From assembly GCA_900752215.1 (NCBI GenBank), contig CAADUO010000021.1:1-15131 (forward strand): a DNA stretch of 15,131 bases. The letters are read 5' to 3'. Below the pieces are notes generated by a model. That model did not search any database. It saw only the letters and a list, made by a program, of their open reading frames with translations, and was not told the origin of the DNA. The number at the start of each line of letters is the position of its first letter. Positions within the stretch are counted from its first letter, which is position 1. Both the position numbers and the translations under genes were made by a program. Of the stretch, positions 13,868-15,131 are shown piece by piece. The stretch comes from an uncultured Collinsella sp. Its GTDB lineage: Bacteria > Actinomycetota > Coriobacteriia > Coriobacteriales > Coriobacteriaceae.

Positions 13868-13873
13868 ATCGTA
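13868..13873 (-). promoter_or_regulatory. candidate -10 of the membrane-protein gene
   Basis: On the minus strand TACGAT reads 13873-13868, giving a predicted start near 13861 and a leader of about 27 nt. No good -35 is seen. It is only 12 bp from the thiC -10 on the other strand, so the two promoters would overlap. Confidence 0.4.
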
Positions 13874-13884
13874 CCCATTCGAGC

Positions 13885-13890
13885 TATACT
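13885..13890 (+). promoter_or_regulatory. thiC: candidate -10 of the thiC promoter
   Basis: TATACT matches the -10 consensus at 5 of 6 positions. The predicted start near 13897 is just before the TPP aptamer, as expected. The -35 is poor. Confidence 0.5.
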
Positions 13891-13903
13891 TGAGCCCATT
13901 ACA

Positions 13904-13998
13904 TAAACGGGGAGCTTGCAGGACAAGACGGCAGGCTGAGACTGGGCGCGCCCGCCCTGACCCGCAAACCTGATATGGGTAATGCCAACGAAGGGAGC
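13904..13998 (+). ncRNA. TPP riboswitch (THI element)
   Basis: The conserved THI-box elements occur in order: GGGGAGC (13909-13915), GGCTGAGA (13934-13941), ACCC (13960-13963) closing P2, AACCTGAT (13967-13974), ATGGGTAATGCCAACG (13975-13990) and AAGGGAGC (13991-13998). An extra GGGC/GCCC stem (13944-13947 with 13954-13957) fits the optional P3a arm. The element binds thiamine pyrophosphate and represses the gene downstream. The thiC ribosome-binding site AAGGGAG is the 3' end of the aptamer and no terminator lies between it and the ATG, so control is probably at translation initiation. The P1 stem was not resolved. Confidence 0.95.
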
Positions 13999-14005
13999 CG
14001 TGCCA

Positions 14006-15131
14006 ATGAGCACACAGACCGAGCCCAAGCTCGTCACGCAAATCGACTTCGCCCGTGCCGGGCAGATCACGCCGCAGATGAAGGAAGTCGCCGAGCACGA
14101 GCATCGCGACCCCGAGTACATCCGCGAGCGCGTGGCCGACGGCCGTATCGCCATTCCCGCCAACATCGTGCACATCAAAAAAGGCATGCGCGCCTTTGGT
14201 GTCGGTGAGGGCTTGTCCACCAAGGTCAACGTGAACCTGGGTATCTCGGGCGACAAGGCCGATGCCGCCGAGGAATGGAAGAAGGTCAAGATCGCCGAGG
14301 ACTTTGGCGCCGACGCCATCATGGACCTCTCCAACTCGGGCAAGACGCGCCAGTTCCGCCAGCAGCTCATCGACGAGACGCCGCTCATGGTAGGCACCGT
14401 CCCCATGTACGACGCCATCGGCTACATGGAAAAGCCGCTGGTCAAGCTTACCAAGGACGACCTGTTCGAAGTCGTGCGCGCGCATGCCGAGGACGGCGTG
14501 GACTTTATGACCATCCACTGCGGCATCAACAAGTCGGTCACCAAGACCTTTAAGGAGACCGGCCGCCTGATGAACATCGTGAGCCGTGGCGGCTCACTGC
14601 TGTTTGGCTGGATGGAAGTCACCGGTAACGAGAACCCATTCTATGAGTTCTACGACGAGTTGCTCGAGATTTGCCACGAGTACGACGTGACGATTTCGCT
14701 CGGCGACTCCTGCCGCCCGGGCTGCCTCTACGACTCCAACGACGCCACCGAGACCGCTGAGATGATCGAGCTGGGCAAGCTGTGCAAGCGCGCTTGGGCC
14801 GCCGGCGTCCAGGTCATGGTCGAGGGCCCGGGTCACATGGCGCTCGACGAGATCGCCGCCAACATGAAACTGCAGAAGCGCCTGTGCCACAATGCTCCGT
14901 TCTATGTGCTCGGGCCGCTGGTGACCGATATCGGCGTGGGTTACGACCACATCACCGCTGCCATCGGCGGCGCCATCTCCGCCAGCTCCGGTGCCGACTT
15001 CCTGTGCTACGTGACACCGGCAGAGCACCTATGCCTGCCCAACGCCCAGGATGTGCTCGACGGCCTCATGGCCACCAAGACCGCCGCCCGCGCCGCCGAC
15101 ATCGCCAAAAAGGTGCCCCACGCCCGCGACA
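14006..15131 (+). CDS. thiC: phosphomethylpyrimidine synthase ThiC (3' end outside window)
   Basis: ThiC is a radical-SAM enzyme that rearranges aminoimidazole ribotide into hydroxymethylpyrimidine phosphate, the pyrimidine half of thiamine. About 375 codons are visible and the frame runs off the right edge. Family segments include IPANIVHIKKG, VNVNLGISGD, GADAIMDLSNSGKTRQFR, GTVPMYDA, DFMTIHCGIN, SRGGS, VEGPGHMALDEI and PFYVLGPLVTDIGVGYDHITAAIGG (given here in pieces), then ADFLCYVTPAEHLCLP. The C-terminal CxxCxxxxC [4Fe-4S] motif would lie beyond the window. LGDSCRPGC replaces the more common LGDGLRPG. The ATG at 14006 follows AAGGGAG with an 8-nt spacer, inside the riboswitch. The rest of a thi operon may follow to the right. 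Confidence 0.97.
   Translation, partial: MSTQTEPKLVTQIDFARAGQITPQMKEVAEHEHRDPEYIRERVADGRIAIPANIVHIKKGMRAFGVGEGLSTKVNVNLGISGDKADAAEEWKKVKIAEDFGADAIMDLSNSGKTRQFRQQLIDETPLMVGTVPMYDAIGYMEKPLVKLTKDDLFEVVRAHAEDGVDFMTIHCGINKSVTKTFKETGRLMNIVSRGGSLLFGWMEVTGNENPFYEFYDELLEICHEYDVTISLGDSCRPGCLYDSNDATETAEMIELGKLCKRAWAAGVQVMVEGPGHMALDEIAANMKLQKRLCHNAPFYVLGPLVTDIGVGYDHITAAIGGAISASSGADFLCYVTPAEHLCLPNAQDVLDGLMATKTAARAADIAKKVPHARD

Noticed and set aside
13835..14518. 228-codon N-terminal extension of the membrane protein
   Set aside because: This part of the frame is antisense to thiC and the TPP riboswitch. The ATG at 13834 has GGGGAGG just upstream.
1..15131. CRISPR arrays, tRNA or rRNA genes, insertion sequences, prophage
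   Set aside because: No regularly spaced repeats, no tRNA-like T-loop sequences outside coding regions, and no transposase, integrase or phage proteins were found.

Overview
The window looks like a chromosomal segment of a G+C-rich gut actinobacterium of the Coriobacteriia, most like Collinsella. That placement rests on the flavour of the proteins, GC-rich codon use, strong AAAGG/GGAG ribosome-binding sites and the gene set; it is inference, not a database match. Nearly all genes are housekeeping or metabolic. I see no tRNA, rRNA, CRISPR array, transposase or phage gene.

Layout. 1-206 holds stacked and nested inverted repeats and no gene. 207-1526 (-) is a cysteine-rich CyuA/UPF0597 L-cysteine desulfidase-like protein. 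rpiB (+, 1799-2266) and ndk (-, 2418-2822) converge on back-to-back hairpin terminators. Then come three arginine-biosynthesis-linked genes on the minus strand: argG (5161-6387), an unrecognised 56-residue ORF (4757-4927) and argH (3208-4638). Upstream of argG, at 6593-6667 (-), is a 24-codon ORF with a strong ribosome-binding site. It ends in three consecutive Arg codons before its stop and is followed by competing hairpins. This resembles an arginine-sensing leader peptide/attenuator and is the most interesting signal here.

A Cof-type HAD phosphatase (+, 6942-7769) is separated from polA (-, 8039-10789) by a 126-bp nested palindrome with 32-bp perfect arms and by a terminator hairpin. polA is divergent from an M18 aminopeptidase (+, 10956-12353), which ends in a strong terminator directly before yaaA (+, 12480-13289). 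A single-pass membrane protein of unknown function (-, 13313-13834) converges with yaaA. It is divergent from thiC (+, from 14006, running off the right edge), which is preceded by a clear TPP riboswitch whose 3' end contains the thiC Shine-Dalgarno.

Working together: argG and argH carry out the last two steps of arginine synthesis and are probably co-expressed or co-regulated through the argG leader. thiC makes the thiamine pyrimidine under TPP control. The other genes are independent single units bounded by terminators.
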